Assembly: GCA_023251755.1 (NCBI GenBank)
Contig: JAHEYF010000038.1
Coordinates: forward strand, 1-38,712
Reading direction: 5' to 3'
Source of the DNA: Bacteroidota bacterium
GTDB taxonomy: Bacteria > Bacteroidota > Bacteroidia > B-17B0 > Aurantibacillaceae
Length of the DNA: 38,712 nucleotides
The position numbers were made by a program, and so were the translations under genes. This document shows, piece by piece, positions 8,320 to 15,149 of the stretch; the stretch's first letter is position 1; the number at the start of each line of letters is the position of its first letter. The notes beneath the pieces are model-generated. The model was not told where the DNA came from. It worked only from the letters and a program-made list of their open reading frames with translations, and searched no databases.

Positions 8320-9009
8320 TTATAAAACCTCCTCCACCCTCCAGTCGATTTCCGGTTCTCCCTGACTTCGGAGCAGCTCATTTGTTTTTGAAAAATGTTT
8401 GCAGTTGAAAAAGCCTCCCCTGGCCAATGGCGAAGGGTGTGGAGCGCTTAAAATATGATGTTTTGTTTTGTCAATTAAAGCCTCTTTGGCCCTGGCATAA
8501 TTTCCCCACAACAAAAAAACAACCCCTGTTTTTAAGTCTGACACTTTTTTTATTACAGTGTCCGTAAATACTTCCCAGCCTTTGTTCTGATGCGACCCCG
8601 CTGTATTTTCGCGCACGGTAAGTGTTGCATTCAGCAATAAAACACCTTGTTTTGCCCAGGCTTCGAGGTTACCTGTTCTCGGCACCGGAATTCCTAAATC
8701 GGTTTGGATTTCTTTAAAAATATTCTGCAGCGAAGGCGGTTGTTTAATTCCCGGAGACACTGAAAAACACAGTCCGTTTGCCTGACCAAAGCCATGATAA
8801 GGGTCCTGCCCGATAATCACCACCTTTACTTTATTGAAAGGAGTGTAGTTAAACGCTGAAAAAATTTGCTGGCCGGGAGGGAACACCCTGTAATTAGCCT
8901 TTTCGGCGATTAAAAAATTTTTCAGCCAAATAAAATAGTCCTTTTCAAACTCTGCCTGTATTACTTCCTGCCAGGTATTGTCCAACTTAAGTTTGCTTGT
9001 TCCTTCCAT
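8320..9009 (-). CDS. ung: uracil-DNA glycosylase
   Basis: A 229-residue family 1 uracil-DNA glycosylase, which removes uracil from DNA to start base-excision repair. The water-activating motif GQDPYH is at residues 67-72 with catalytic Asp69. The uracil-binding segment GLCFSV follows, then GVLLLNATLTV. The DNA-intercalation loop is HPSPLA at 191-196 with the conserved His191; the usual final Ser is Ala here. The ending GEPEIDW is also typical. Length is full. The stop codon lies about 40 bases from the promoter of the next gene on the same strand. Confidence 0.97.
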   Translation of the reverse strand: MEGTSKLKLDNTWQEVIQAEFEKDYFIWLKNFLIAEKANYRVFPPGQQIFSAFNYTPFNKVKVVIIGQDPYHGFGQANGLCFSVSPGIKQPPSLQNIFKEIQTDLGIPVPRTGNLEAWAKQGVLLLNATLTVRENTAGSHQNKGWEVFTDTVIKKVSDLKTGVVFLLWGNYARAKEALIDKTKHHILSAPHPSPLARGGFFNCKHFSKTNELLRSQGEPEIDWRVEEVL

Positions 9010-9081
9010 GATTTAATGTAAGATTATTTGTGCATTCTTATTTTACCTATGCAAATATGTCGAAAAAATAAACAATAAAAA

Positions 9082-9112
9082 TTTGCCAGAATAAATTATT
9101 AGTCTATTTTTG
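9082..9112 (+). promoter_or_regulatory. promoter of the small lipoprotein pair
   Basis: TTTG at 9082-9085, a 19-base spacer, then TATTTTTG at 9105-9112. This is an exact match to the Bacteroidota promoter pattern. The leader to the first ATG (9143) is about 26 bases. Confidence 0.72.
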
Positions 9113-9142
9113 CTAAGCTTAAACCTATACACGACTAAATAT

Positions 9143-9271
9143 ATGAGAAGATTTTTTTCACTACTGTTGATTACTTCTGTTGTAGTAGTTGGCTTTGCAT
9201 CCTGTAAAACAAAACAATCCTGTCCTGCTTATAGCAAAGCTAAAAGTCCGAACCACATCCATATAATATAA
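9143..9271 (+). CDS. small lipoprotein, first of a tandem pair
   Basis: A 42-residue protein: positively charged start MRRFF, hydrophobic segment, lipobox GFAS-Cys21, then a short mature part. It should be cleaved by signal peptidase II and lipidated at Cys21, leaving about 22 residues. The mature part CKTKQSCPAYSKAK is closely matched by the next gene (CKHTQPCPAYGKVI), so the two are duplicates of one another. The gap to the next gene is 7 bases, so they form one operon. It has a strong promoter and a shared strong terminator. Small lipoproteins with a CPAY[SG] motif occur in other Bacteroidota as far as I recall, but I know no function. Confidence 0.75.
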   Translation: MRRFFSLLLITSVVVVGFASCKTKQSCPAYSKAKSPNHIHII

Positions 9272-9278
9272 ATAATTC

Positions 9279-9407
9279 ATGAAAAAATCATTGGCTATCG
9301 CGCTCCTGTTTGCATTTGTTACTGTTTTTGCAGTATCCTGTAAACACACTCAACCCTGCCCTGCGTACGGAAAAGTAATTGTAAAAACTAAAAAGCACTC
9401 GGTTTAA
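9279..9407 (+). CDS. small lipoprotein, second of a tandem pair
   Basis: A 42-residue protein, the same length as its upstream neighbour. MKKS start, hydrophobic segment LAIALLFAFVTVFA, lipobox AVS-Cys21, then a basic mature part containing the second Cys in CPAYGK and ending in a Lys-rich VKTKKHSV. The spacing from lipidated Cys21 to the second Cys (Cys27) is the same in both proteins. The signal peptides differ more than the mature motif, which suggests selection on C-x5-CPAY-x-K. A very stable terminator follows at 9433-9473. Confidence 0.75.
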   Translation: MKKSLAIALLFAFVTVFAVSCKHTQPCPAYGKVIVKTKKHSV

Positions 9408-9432
9408 AAATCAACATTTATTTCGTCTTTAA

Positions 9433-9473
9433 AAAAACAAAAACTGCCGGCTTTACCGGCAGTTTTTGTTTTT
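9433..9473. terminator. strong bidirectional terminator
   Basis: A perfect 18-bp stem (9433-9450 with 9456-9473) and 5-base loop CTTTA. The GC core ACTGCCGG/CCGGCAGT is flanked by A-rich and T-rich arms, so T runs follow the core on both strands. It lies between the lipoprotein pair (plus) and the OsmC gene (minus). Confidence 0.88.
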
Positions 9474-9519
9474 AGTTTATTCGTTCTTTCGTTTATACGT
9501 TCGGTTCTTCACCATTGAG
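9471..9519. repeat. intergenic word repeat, family A (single arm)
   Basis: AGTTTATTCGTTCTTTC followed by GTTTATACGTTC. This matches the left arm at 582-608 with only a few differences. It lies directly against the stop codon of the OsmC gene (9520-9522). No second arm is present. Confidence 0.6.
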
Positions 9520-9927
9520 CTAATTGTAAATAAATTCGATCACCTGTTTAATATCAGGATGGATACTTTTAGCTACCGGGCAGGTATGTGCAGCGTGTTC
9601 AAGTAATTTTTTATCCTTGTCAGAAAAGTTACCGGCGGGCAATGTTATTGTAACATGTATCTCCCCTACCCTTCTTGGTTCCTGGTACATCACCTTCGTT
9701 ACTTCTGCACTGGTGCCTTCTATTTGCAGATTATCGCGTCGGGCAACAATTCCCATGATCGAAAGCATACAACAGGCCAATGAAGTCGCCAGCAAATCGG
9801 TTGGTGAAAAGGCCTCCCCATTTCCATGATTGTCCTTTGGAGCATCTGTTATTATGGTATTTCCTGATTCGAGGTGAACAGCTTCCGTACGAAGTCCTCC
9901 CAGGTATTTAACGGTTGAAGTAGCCAT
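9520..9927 (-). CDS. OsmC/Ohr family peroxidase
   Basis: A 135-residue OsmC-family protein, a thiol peroxidase that reduces organic hydroperoxides in the cytoplasm. The peroxidatic Cys lies in SLACCMLS (Cys52 or Cys53) and the resolving Cys116 in HTCPVAK, the two-Cys arrangement of the family. The FSPTDLLATSLA segment before the first Cys is also characteristic. Length is typical. It reads more like the general OsmC/YhfA subgroup than Ohr, because Ohr usually carries GYAACF around the first Cys. It is a single gene with its own promoter (9945-9975), divergent from the lipA operon. Confidence 0.9.
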   Translation of the reverse strand: MATSTVKYLGGLRTEAVHLESGNTIITDAPKDNHGNGEAFSPTDLLATSLACCMLSIMGIVARRDNLQIEGTSAEVTKVMYQEPRRVGEIHVTITLPAGNFSDKDKKLLEHAAHTCPVAKSIHPDIKQVIEFIYN

Positions 9928-9944
9928 TGATCGGTTTTTAAATC

Positions 9945-9975
9945 CAAAAGTAGGAATGTTTTAACTCTTAATCAA
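9945..9975 (-). promoter_or_regulatory. promoter of the OsmC gene
   Basis: On the minus strand, TTGA (9975-9972), a 19-base spacer, then TACTTTTG (9952-9945). The -7 element is a full TAnnTTTG match. It lies back to back with the lipA operon promoter. Confidence 0.55.
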
Positions 9976-9996
9976 CCATATTTGATGGAAATACCT

Positions 9997-10004
9997 TATT
10001 TTTG
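9997..10004 (+). promoter_or_regulatory. -7 element of the lipA operon promoter
   Basis: TATTTTTG matches TAnnTTTG; no clear -33 TTTG at 19 bases. The ATG at 10014 is only 9 bases downstream, so the mRNA would be leaderless or nearly so. The element also overlaps the TTG at 10002, which argues against that codon as a start. Confidence 0.42.
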
Positions 10005-10013
10005 TATTACACC

Positions 10014-10760
10014 ATGCGTCTTTTCCTTTTATCCATACTTGTTTTACTTTCAGGTCTTACACTTCGTTCACAAAGTGCAGTCACTGCTTTGGAGCAAGGC
10101 CAGGACATTAACGTGTTGTACCGCAATGAAGCAAGCGGCGGAATCATGGTCCACACCAGGGGTTTCGGGATAAATTACAAAAGGCTGAAACATGTGACCG
10201 GTACCCGTAAACGATTTATGGAATTTGAATTGTTGGGGATGCGTCATCCGAAAGAATACAAAGTTCATTATGAGGGAAAAGGAAATACCAAAAGTTTTTA
10301 TTACGGCAAATTAAACAACGTAACCATATTAAGAGTTGGTGCAGGCTTGCAAAGAACATTGTACGGCCGGGCCGAACGAAAAAGTGTGGAAATAAGATGC
10401 TCCTATTCGATAGGCCCGCTTCTTGCCTTCGCAAAACCTGTATACCTATATGTTTTTCACGAAAATATAAAGGACCCCTTGATTGAAGCCTACGATCCGG
10501 ATAAACACCAATTGTCGGATATAGCCGGGAGGGCGCCGTTCATTTATGGTTTTGATAAATTAAAAGTTCACCCGGGTGGCTTTGCAAAATTGGGTTTTAG
10601 TTTTGATTTTGCCGATTTCAGAAATGAAATAAAAGCCATTGAAACAGGGGTGGTGGTAGATGTTTTTCCGAACTCACTCCCCATTATGGCTTATAATAAA
10701 AAAGAACAGGCTATTGTAACCCTGTACATCAGTTTTGTTTTTGGTAAAAAATGGTTTTAA
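10014..10760 (+). CDS. predicted outer-membrane beta-barrel-like protein
   Basis: A 248-residue exported protein. The signal peptide [21 protein letters not shown] is cleaved near SQS-A. The rest has alternating polar and hydrophobic strands ([67 protein letters not shown]). The protein ends in an aromatic residue, as outer-membrane barrels do. I know no named function. It ends 8 bases before lipA, so the two are probably one operon, though nothing in the sequence links it to lipoate. ATG 10014 is chosen over TTG 10002 because the promoter element covers the latter. Confidence 0.7.
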   Translation: MRLFLLSILVLLSGLTLRSQSAVTALEQGQDINVLYRNEASGGIMVHTRGFGINYKRLKHVTGTRKRFMEFELLGMRHPKEYKVHYEGKGNTKSFYYGKLNNVTILRVGAGLQRTLYGRAERKSVEIRCSYSIGPLLAFAKPVYLYVFHENIKDPLIEAYDPDKHQLSDIAGRAPFIYGFDKLKVHPGGFAKLGFSFDFADFRNEIKAIETGVVVDVFPNSLPIMAYNKKEQAIVTLYISFVFGKKWF

Positions 10761-10767
10761 TCAACAG

Positions 10768-11637
10768 ATGGAAAGTGCAGCTCTAATTACAAGTGAAAGA
10801 CCCCGGAAACCTTCCTGGTTGAGGGTAAAACTACCCACAGGCGAAGAATACGCCAAAGTCAGAAACATCGTCAGCCAGCATAAACTTCACACGATATGCG
10901 AAAGCGGCAATTGCCCGAACATGGGCGAATGCTGGGGAGCAGGAACAGCTACCTTTATGATACTTGGAAATATATGCACCCGCAGTTGCGGATTTTGCAG
11001 TGTTGCAACGGGACGTCCCAAAGCAGTGGACTGGGACGAACCTATGCGGGTGGCCAACAGCGTTAAACTGATGAGTGTTAAACATTGTGTAATCACTTCG
11101 GTTGACCGCGATGATTTAAAAGACGGGGGTTCTATTATCTGGGCCGAAACCATTAAAGCCATTAGAACCGTTAGTCCGGAAACAAAATTCGAAACTTTGA
11201 TCCCGGACTTTGCAGGCAAATGGGAAAACCTGCAACGCATTATTGATGTGAAGCCGGATATTATCTCCCACAACATAGAAACAGTAAGGCGCTTAACCGC
11301 CAAAGTTCGTATACAGGCCAAGTACGACCGAAGCCTGGAAGTATTAAAAAGAATAAAAGAAGCCGGCCTGAAAACCAAATGCGGAATAATGGTTGGCCTG
11401 GGAGAACTGGAACACGAGGTGTTGGAAGCCATGGACGACTTACGAAATGTTGGCGTTGATGTGTTAACTGTTGGCCAGTATTTACAACCTACACCTAAAC
11501 ACTTACCTGTAGCCGAATTTATACATCCTGATTTATTTGCCAAATACAAAGAAGCAGGATTGAGTAAAGGCTTCCGTTATGTGGAAAGCGGGCCACTGGT
11601 GCGCTCTTCTTACCATGCCGAGAAGCACGTGTTTTAA
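10768..11637 (+). CDS. lipA: lipoyl synthase
   Basis: A 289-residue radical SAM enzyme that inserts two sulfur atoms into octanoyl groups on lipoyl-carrier proteins. The auxiliary [4Fe-4S] cluster motif C-x4-C-x5-C is Cys44, Cys49 and Cys55 ([12 protein letters not shown]). The radical SAM motif C-x3-C-x2-C is Cys70, Cys74 and Cys77 (CTRSCGFC). The C-terminal RSSYHAEK carries the Ser that ligates the auxiliary cluster. All catalytic parts are present and length is normal. I choose ATG 10768, 8 bases after the upstream stop; the TTG at 10735 lies inside the upstream gene. The stop is followed after about 12 bases by a tandem repeat. Confidence 0.97.
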   Translation: MESAALITSERPRKPSWLRVKLPTGEEYAKVRNIVSQHKLHTICESGNCPNMGECWGAGTATFMILGNICTRSCGFCSVATGRPKAVDWDEPMRVANSVKLMSVKHCVITSVDRDDLKDGGSIIWAETIKAIRTVSPETKFETLIPDFAGKWENLQRIIDVKPDIISHNIETVRRLTAKVRIQAKYDRSLEVLKRIKEAGLKTKCGIMVGLGELEHEVLEAMDDLRNVGVDVLTVGQYLQPTPKHLPVAEFIHPDLFAKYKEAGLSKGFRYVESGPLVRSSYHAEKHVF

Positions 11638-11649
11638 AATTATACGCTG

Positions 11650-11910
11650 GGCACATAAGGTTTTTACTTCATCATTTTTATCTCAGTATTTAACTTATGT
11701 GAACTTATATGCCTTATGTGGTCAAATAAAGCATCGCTATTTAAAACATATAAGGCACATAAGACATATAAGGTTTTTACTTTATCATTTTTATCTCAGT
11801 ATTTAACTTATGTAGACTTATATGCCTTATGTGGTTAAATAAAACATCCCTTTAAAACATATAAGGCACATAAGACATATAAGGTCTTTACTTTATCATT
11901 TTTTATCGAG
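11650..11910. repeat. tandem ~105-111 bp repeat with internal inverted words
   Basis: Two near-identical units start with GGCACATAAG at 11650 and 11754 (104 and 111 bases), and a partial third starts at 11865. Each unit carries CTTATATGCCTTATGTGG and, about 25 bases later, CATATAAGGCACATAAG, which are near reverse complements, so each can fold into a hairpin. The shared core TTTATCTCAGTATTTAACTT is identical in both full units. The repeat lies between convergent lipA and the TrmH-like gene and runs into the latter's 3' end. Confidence 0.85.
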
Positions 11911-12428
11911 TTTTTAAACAAATCCCACACCACAATACCAATACTTACTGATATGTTTAACGAATGTTTGGTTCCCAATTGAGGTATTTCAATCACAACA
12001 TCACTGTTTGCAATTATTTCTTCTTCCACGCCATAAACTTCGTTCCCAAATACAAGTGCATATTTATTGCCCTGCACCACATTAAATTCATTCAGGTATA
12101 CAGCTTTATCAGCCTGTTCTATGGAACAGACGGTATATCCTTTATTCTTTAAATCAGTGATTGCTTCCACTGTGGTTTTAAAATACTTCCACTGCACCGT
12201 ATCTGTAGCACCCAGCGCTGTTTTGTGTATTTCTTTATCCGGTGGGGTTCCTGTAACACCACAGAGGTAAATCGCTTCTACTAAAAAGGCATCTGCGGTT
12301 CTGAATGCCGAACCAACATTGTTCAAACTTCTTACATTGTCTAATACAAGAACAAGGGGTGTTTTATCGGAGCCTTTAAATTCATGAACCGTTTTGCGGC
12401 CCAGCTCTTCGTTTTTTAATTTACGCAT
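11835..12428 (-). CDS. TrmH/SpoU-family RNA 2'-O-methyltransferase
   Basis: A 197-residue SPOUT methyltransferase that transfers a methyl group from S-adenosylmethionine to a ribose 2'-OH in tRNA or rRNA. The three family motifs are present: motif 1 NNVGSAFRTAD at residues 36-46 (with the conserved Arg43), motif 2 LVFGNEVYGV at 125-134, and motif 3 IPQLGTKHSLNISVSIGIVVWDL at 148-170, whose trefoil knot binds SAM. There is no N-terminal RNA-binding extension, so it resembles the short TrmH-like enzymes. A normal protein would end near residue 173; the last 20 or so residues (from NDKVKTLYV on) are encoded by the tandem repeat. Substrate is unknown. Confidence 0.88.
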   Translation of the reverse strand: MRKLKNEELGRKTVHEFKGSDKTPLVLVLDNVRSLNNVGSAFRTADAFLVEAIYLCGVTGTPPDKEIHKTALGATDTVQWKYFKTTVEAITDLKNKGYTVCSIEQADKAVYLNEFNVVQGNKYALVFGNEVYGVEEEIIANSDVVIEIPQLGTKHSLNISVSIGIVVWDLFKNSIKNDKVKTLYVLCALYVLKGCFI

Positions 12429-12436
12429 AGGGACGA

Positions 12437-12582
12437 AGTTAAAAGTTAAAAGTCAAAAATTAAAAAGTTGGATATACATAATTAAGTCATTTGGAAAAAC
12501 GAGTAGCTTTTTATATTCTATCTAAGTCATATCATAGCCCGAATTCCTCTTTTAACTTTTTACTTCTAACTTTTAACTTAAA
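12437..12582. repeat. intergenic inverted word repeat (AGTTAAAAG type)
   Basis: The left arm (12437-12470) is built from AAGTTAAAAG, AGTTAAAAGTC and AATTAAAAAGTT. The right arm (12549-12582) reads as the near reverse complement (CTTTTAACTTTTTACTTC, CTAACTTTTAACTT). The loop of about 78 bases holds TAAGTCAT twice. The right arm begins about 2 bases from the stop codon of the DAHP synthase gene. Confidence 0.6.
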
Positions 12583-12584
12583 AA

Positions 12585-13673
12585 CTACCCGTTCATAATT
12601 TCATTTTGTTTTTTAATGGAAGCTTCGTGTATAAGGCTGTACAGCTTATTCACCCATTCTTTTTCAAAGCCTAATAAATCCGACTGCATATTCAGTTTAT
12701 CCTGAATTTCGTTCCAGCGGCTGGTTTGTAAAATAGTTACTTTATTTTCTTTTTTGTATTTCCCAATTTGTTCCGAAAGCTTGAAACGTTCGTGCAGGGT
12801 GTACAATAATTTTTCATCGGCACGGTCAATTTGTTCCCGCAGCTCTTTTAATTTATCGGTAAACACGGGGTCGTTTGATTTTGCCTGACGCACTGTTAAA
12901 GCCTCTAACAACAATGCTAATGCACGGGGTGTAATTTGTTGTTTGGCATCGCTCCAGGCCAGGTCCGGCTGAATATGTGTTTCAATCATTAAGCCGTCCA
13001 CATCAAGGTCCAATGCCTTTTGCGAGATGTAAGCAATCATTTCACGGTTGCCGCAAATATGGCTGGGGTCACATATAACAGGTAGCTCGGGCAGGGCGCT
13101 TTTTAACTGTATCAGCAATTCCCATTGCGGGGAGTTGCGGAAAATACTTGGCTCGAAGGTGTTGAAACCCCTGTGGATGGCTGCCAGTTTAGTAATCCCG
13201 TTTTTATTTAAGCGTTCCAGTGCGCCTATCCACAATTGTACATCAGGGTTCACGGGGTTTTTTACCAGTACCGGAATGTCTACTCCTTTAATCGCATCGG
13301 CTATTTCCTGCACCGAGAAAGGGTTTACCGTCGTTCTGGCCCCTATCCATAAAATGTCTACCCCGTGTTTTAGGCAAAGTTCTGCATGTTGGGCATTGGC
13401 CACTTCGGTGGTGGTCCTTAAACCGGTTTCTTCCTTCACTTTTTTCAGCCACAACAAACCCTCTTCACCAATTCCTTCGAAGGAGCCCGGGCGTGTACGG
13501 GGCTTCCATATACCAGCCCTGTAAATAATACCCGGGTTTATTTTTTTTAATTCATGGGCTGTCGTCATTACCTGTATTTCTGTTTCGGCGCTGCATGGCC
13601 CTGCAATTACCAAAGGGCGTTGATCTGTTTTAGCCCAGTTGCTTAATGCTTCAATGTTCATTTCCTTGCTCAT
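12585..13673 (-). CDS. DAHP synthase-chorismate mutase fusion
   Basis: A 362-residue bifunctional enzyme. Residues 1 to about 262 are a DAHP synthase of the type I/KDO8PS-like group (AroQ-linked), which condenses PEP and erythrose-4-phosphate to begin the shikimate pathway. Motifs are VIAGPCSAET, GIWKPRTRPGSFEG, CDPSHICGNR and DGLMIETHIQPD. Residues about 268-355 are an AroQ-type chorismate mutase helical domain (KELREQIDRADEKLLYTLHERFKLSEQIGKYK), which turns chorismate into prephenate. This DAHPS-first order is known from Bacteroidota such as Prevotella, where prephenate binding to the mutase part inhibits the synthase part. It lies 12 bases after pheA, so one operon supplies both ends of the pathway. 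Symbols such as aroG or aroF are used inconsistently for this fusion, so none is given. Confidence 0.94.
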   Translation of the reverse strand: MSKEMNIEALSNWAKTDQRPLVIAGPCSAETEIQVMTTAHELKKINPGIIYRAGIWKPRTRPGSFEGIGEEGLLWLKKVKEETGLRTTTEVANAQHAELCLKHGVDILWIGARTTVNPFSVQEIADAIKGVDIPVLVKNPVNPDVQLWIGALERLNKNGITKLAAIHRGFNTFEPSIFRNSPQWELLIQLKSALPELPVICDPSHICGNREMIAYISQKALDLDVDGLMIETHIQPDLAWSDAKQQITPRALALLLEALTVRQAKSNDPVFTDKLKELREQIDRADEKLLYTLHERFKLSEQIGKYKKENKVTILQTSRWNEIQDKLNMQSDLLGFEKEWVNKLYSLIHEASIKKQNEIMNG

Positions 13674-13685
13674 ATTCTTATCGTT

Positions 13686-14540
13686 TTAATTGTTTATTGT
13701 TTTAGATGATTTTAGTTTAAATTCTTGTCTTTTGTACTCGCCCAATACCACTAATTGTTTTGTTTTTTTATTTAATTGTTTCAGGCAGTTGTCGAAAATG
13801 TATTTGTCTATATATTCCACATCTAAGTAAAAATGGTATTCGCTGGGTTTTCCGACTATAGGAACTGATTGTATCCTTGAAATATTGACCAAATTGCGTT
13901 CCAATACTTTTAAGGCTTTCACTAAGCTTCCCGGCTCGTGGCCCAGGTTAAAACACAAAGTGGCTTTGTCTGCTTTTTCTTCAATTTGCTGTCCTTTTGA
14001 TAAAACAAAAAAGCGGGTGAAGTTTTTTTTATGTGTTTCGATGTTGCGTGCTATAATGTTTAAACCGTATTTTTCTGCCGCTACATCCGAGGCTATTACC
14101 GCAGTATCTTTGGGCTGCTGAGCCGCCACTGTTTTCGCGCAGGTCGCTGTATCCTGCGATTCGACCACACTCAGCTGCGGATTGGCCGACAGGTAATCGG
14201 CGCATTGCCTGATCGCAATAGGATGAGATTTAATGGTGGTAATATCCAAAACAGTTACACCGGGAACAGCCAGCAGGTGCAATTCTATTTTCAGAAAAAG
14301 CTCGCCCATTATTTCGAGGCGGTTGTTTTTAATCAGGTTGTAATTGGACAGGATGCTGCCTGCTAAAGAGTTTTCAATAGCTATTACACAGTAGTCGGCC
14401 CGGTTGTCGCACACCGCTTTGCAGGACGCATCGAAAGAGTTGCATTCTACTGTTTCGATATCGTTACCGAAAAAAGTCCTGGCGGCCTGATCGTGAAACG
14501 ATGCCTGTATTCCCTGGATGGCTACTCTTGATTTCCGCAT
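13686..14540 (-). CDS. pheA: prephenate dehydratase with ACT domain
   Basis: A 284-residue enzyme converting prephenate to phenylpyruvate, the committed step to phenylalanine. Residues 1 to about 185 form the catalytic domain, with IQGIQASFHDQAA, IAIENSLAGSI and the catalytic Thr in NFTRFFVL. An ACT regulatory domain follows (about 198-275): GSLVKAL corresponds to the GALV motif, and ISRIQSVPIVGKPSEYHFYLD corresponds to the ESRP segment, here reading QSVP. There is no chorismate mutase domain; that activity is in the next gene. The gene is first in the operon behind a 25-codon leader peptide and a terminator, that is, an attenuator. Confidence 0.94.
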   Translation of the reverse strand: MRKSRVAIQGIQASFHDQAARTFFGNDIETVECNSFDASCKAVCDNRADYCVIAIENSLAGSILSNYNLIKNNRLEIMGELFLKIELHLLAVPGVTVLDITTIKSHPIAIRQCADYLSANPQLSVVESQDTATCAKTVAAQQPKDTAVIASDVAAEKYGLNIIARNIETHKKNFTRFFVLSKGQQIEEKADKATLCFNLGHEPGSLVKALKVLERNLVNISRIQSVPIVGKPSEYHFYLDVEYIDKYIFDNCLKQLNKKTKQLVVLGEYKRQEFKLKSSKTINN

Positions 14541-14580
14541 TTTTTATTTTTTTACTGATTTAATTTTTACTGTAGGGCTT

Positions 14581-14622
14581 AAAAAGAAAAAGTCCCGATA
14601 ACTTTCGTTTCGGGACTTTTTC
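14581..14622 (-). terminator. attenuator terminator in the pheA leader
   Basis: On the minus strand, GAAAAAGTCCCG (14622-14611) pairs exactly with CGGGACTTTTTC (14597-14586), a 12-bp stem. Inside, AAC and GTT can pair around a GAAA tetraloop. A TTTTT run follows at 14585-14581. The nearest gene on the other side (15237) reads away from it, so this terminator can only act on transcripts from the leader promoter, upstream of pheA. Bases 14615-14609 (TCCCGAA) can instead pair with TTCGGGA in the leader peptide gene (14662-14656). Confidence 0.85.
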
Positions 14623-14638
14623 AGAAGTTTATTTAATA

Positions 14639-14716
14639 TTAAATACTTCCCTGCATCCCGAACAGAGGGTTAAAGAAGTAATAAAAGAATTGGCTATTTA
14701 AAATATGTGTTTTCAT
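14639..14716 (-). CDS. Phe/Tyr-rich leader peptide of the pheA operon
   Basis: A 25-codon ORF beginning MKTHILNSQ. It then reads FFYYFF at codons 10-15 and has another Phe at codon 19; it stops with TAA at 14639. Five Phe and two Tyr codons in 25, clustered and just ahead of a terminator, are the mark of a translation-coupled attenuator (compare E. coli pheL). The ATG lies 9 bases after a TAnnTTTG element, so translation begins almost at the mRNA 5' end. TACTT and CCCT at codons 13-17 can pair with AGGG and AAGTA at codons 22-25 (a pause-type hairpin), and TTCGGGA at codons 19-21 is complementary to the terminator's 5' arm. Ribosomes stalled at the FFYYFF codons would favour the antiterminator. 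Confidence 0.82.
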   Translation of the reverse strand: MKTHILNSQFFYYFFNPLFGMQGSI

Positions 14717-14725
14717 TGCTGAGTA

Positions 14726-14757
14726 CAAATGTAAACTATTATTTCAATACAAGTCAA
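14726..14757 (-). promoter_or_regulatory. promoter of the pheA operon
   Basis: On the minus strand, TTGA (14757-14754), a 20-base spacer, then TACATTTG (14733-14726), a full TAnnTTTG match. The predicted start site falls about 5-6 bases before the leader peptide ATG. Confidence 0.58.
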
Positions 14758-14759
14758 GA

Positions 14760-15145
14760 AAAATTTAAAATAAGTTTATCCTAAACTGATAGATAATTGC
14801 CTTTCAATTGTTTTTCTTAAGTATAAAGACTGAATTTTAAGTCTGAACGTCTTACAATTACAAGGAAGAATACCTGCCGGTGTAGGCCCTGCATTTTTTA
14901 TATTGACTACTTTTTCACTTTGTTATCCTCTTCCTGAAAAAAAATTTTCCAAAAAAGAAGAAGAAGAGTGCTGAAACCATTGATTTTAATTATATCCTTA
15001 TTTTTTCAAAAAATGGCCTCTATTCATTTTTTAACAAACCAGCTTTAAAAATATTTTTAGCTTACTCAATACTAAAAATCAGATTAAACACTGAGCTTAC
15101 TCCGTATTTATACCGGTATTGAAACCAAATTTGGTTCATAATAAA
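14760..15145. other. AT-rich spacer without recognised features
   Basis: About 385 bases between the pheA operon promoter and the promoter of the giant PKD gene, which read away from each other. I see no ORF with coding character, no RNA gene and no strong hairpin; there are only A- and T-rich runs and a purine-rich patch near 14936-14967. Confidence 0.5.
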
Positions 15146-15149
15146 TTTA

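Noticed and set aside
10735-10767. TTG start extending LipA by 11 residues
   Set aside because: It lies inside the upstream gene. ATG 10768, 8 bases after that gene's stop, gives the usual LipA length.
10887-11549. 220-codon minus-strand ORF opposite lipA
   Set aside because: lipA is certain, with all cluster ligands. The antisense frame has no recognisable features and no promoter.
11650-11910. CRISPR array
   Set aside because: Only two and a half long units with no short repeat/spacer alternation, and no cas genes.
14581-14622. Ordinary terminator of a gene upstream of pheA
   Set aside because: There is no minus-strand gene upstream of it except the leader peptide; the next gene (15237) reads the other way.
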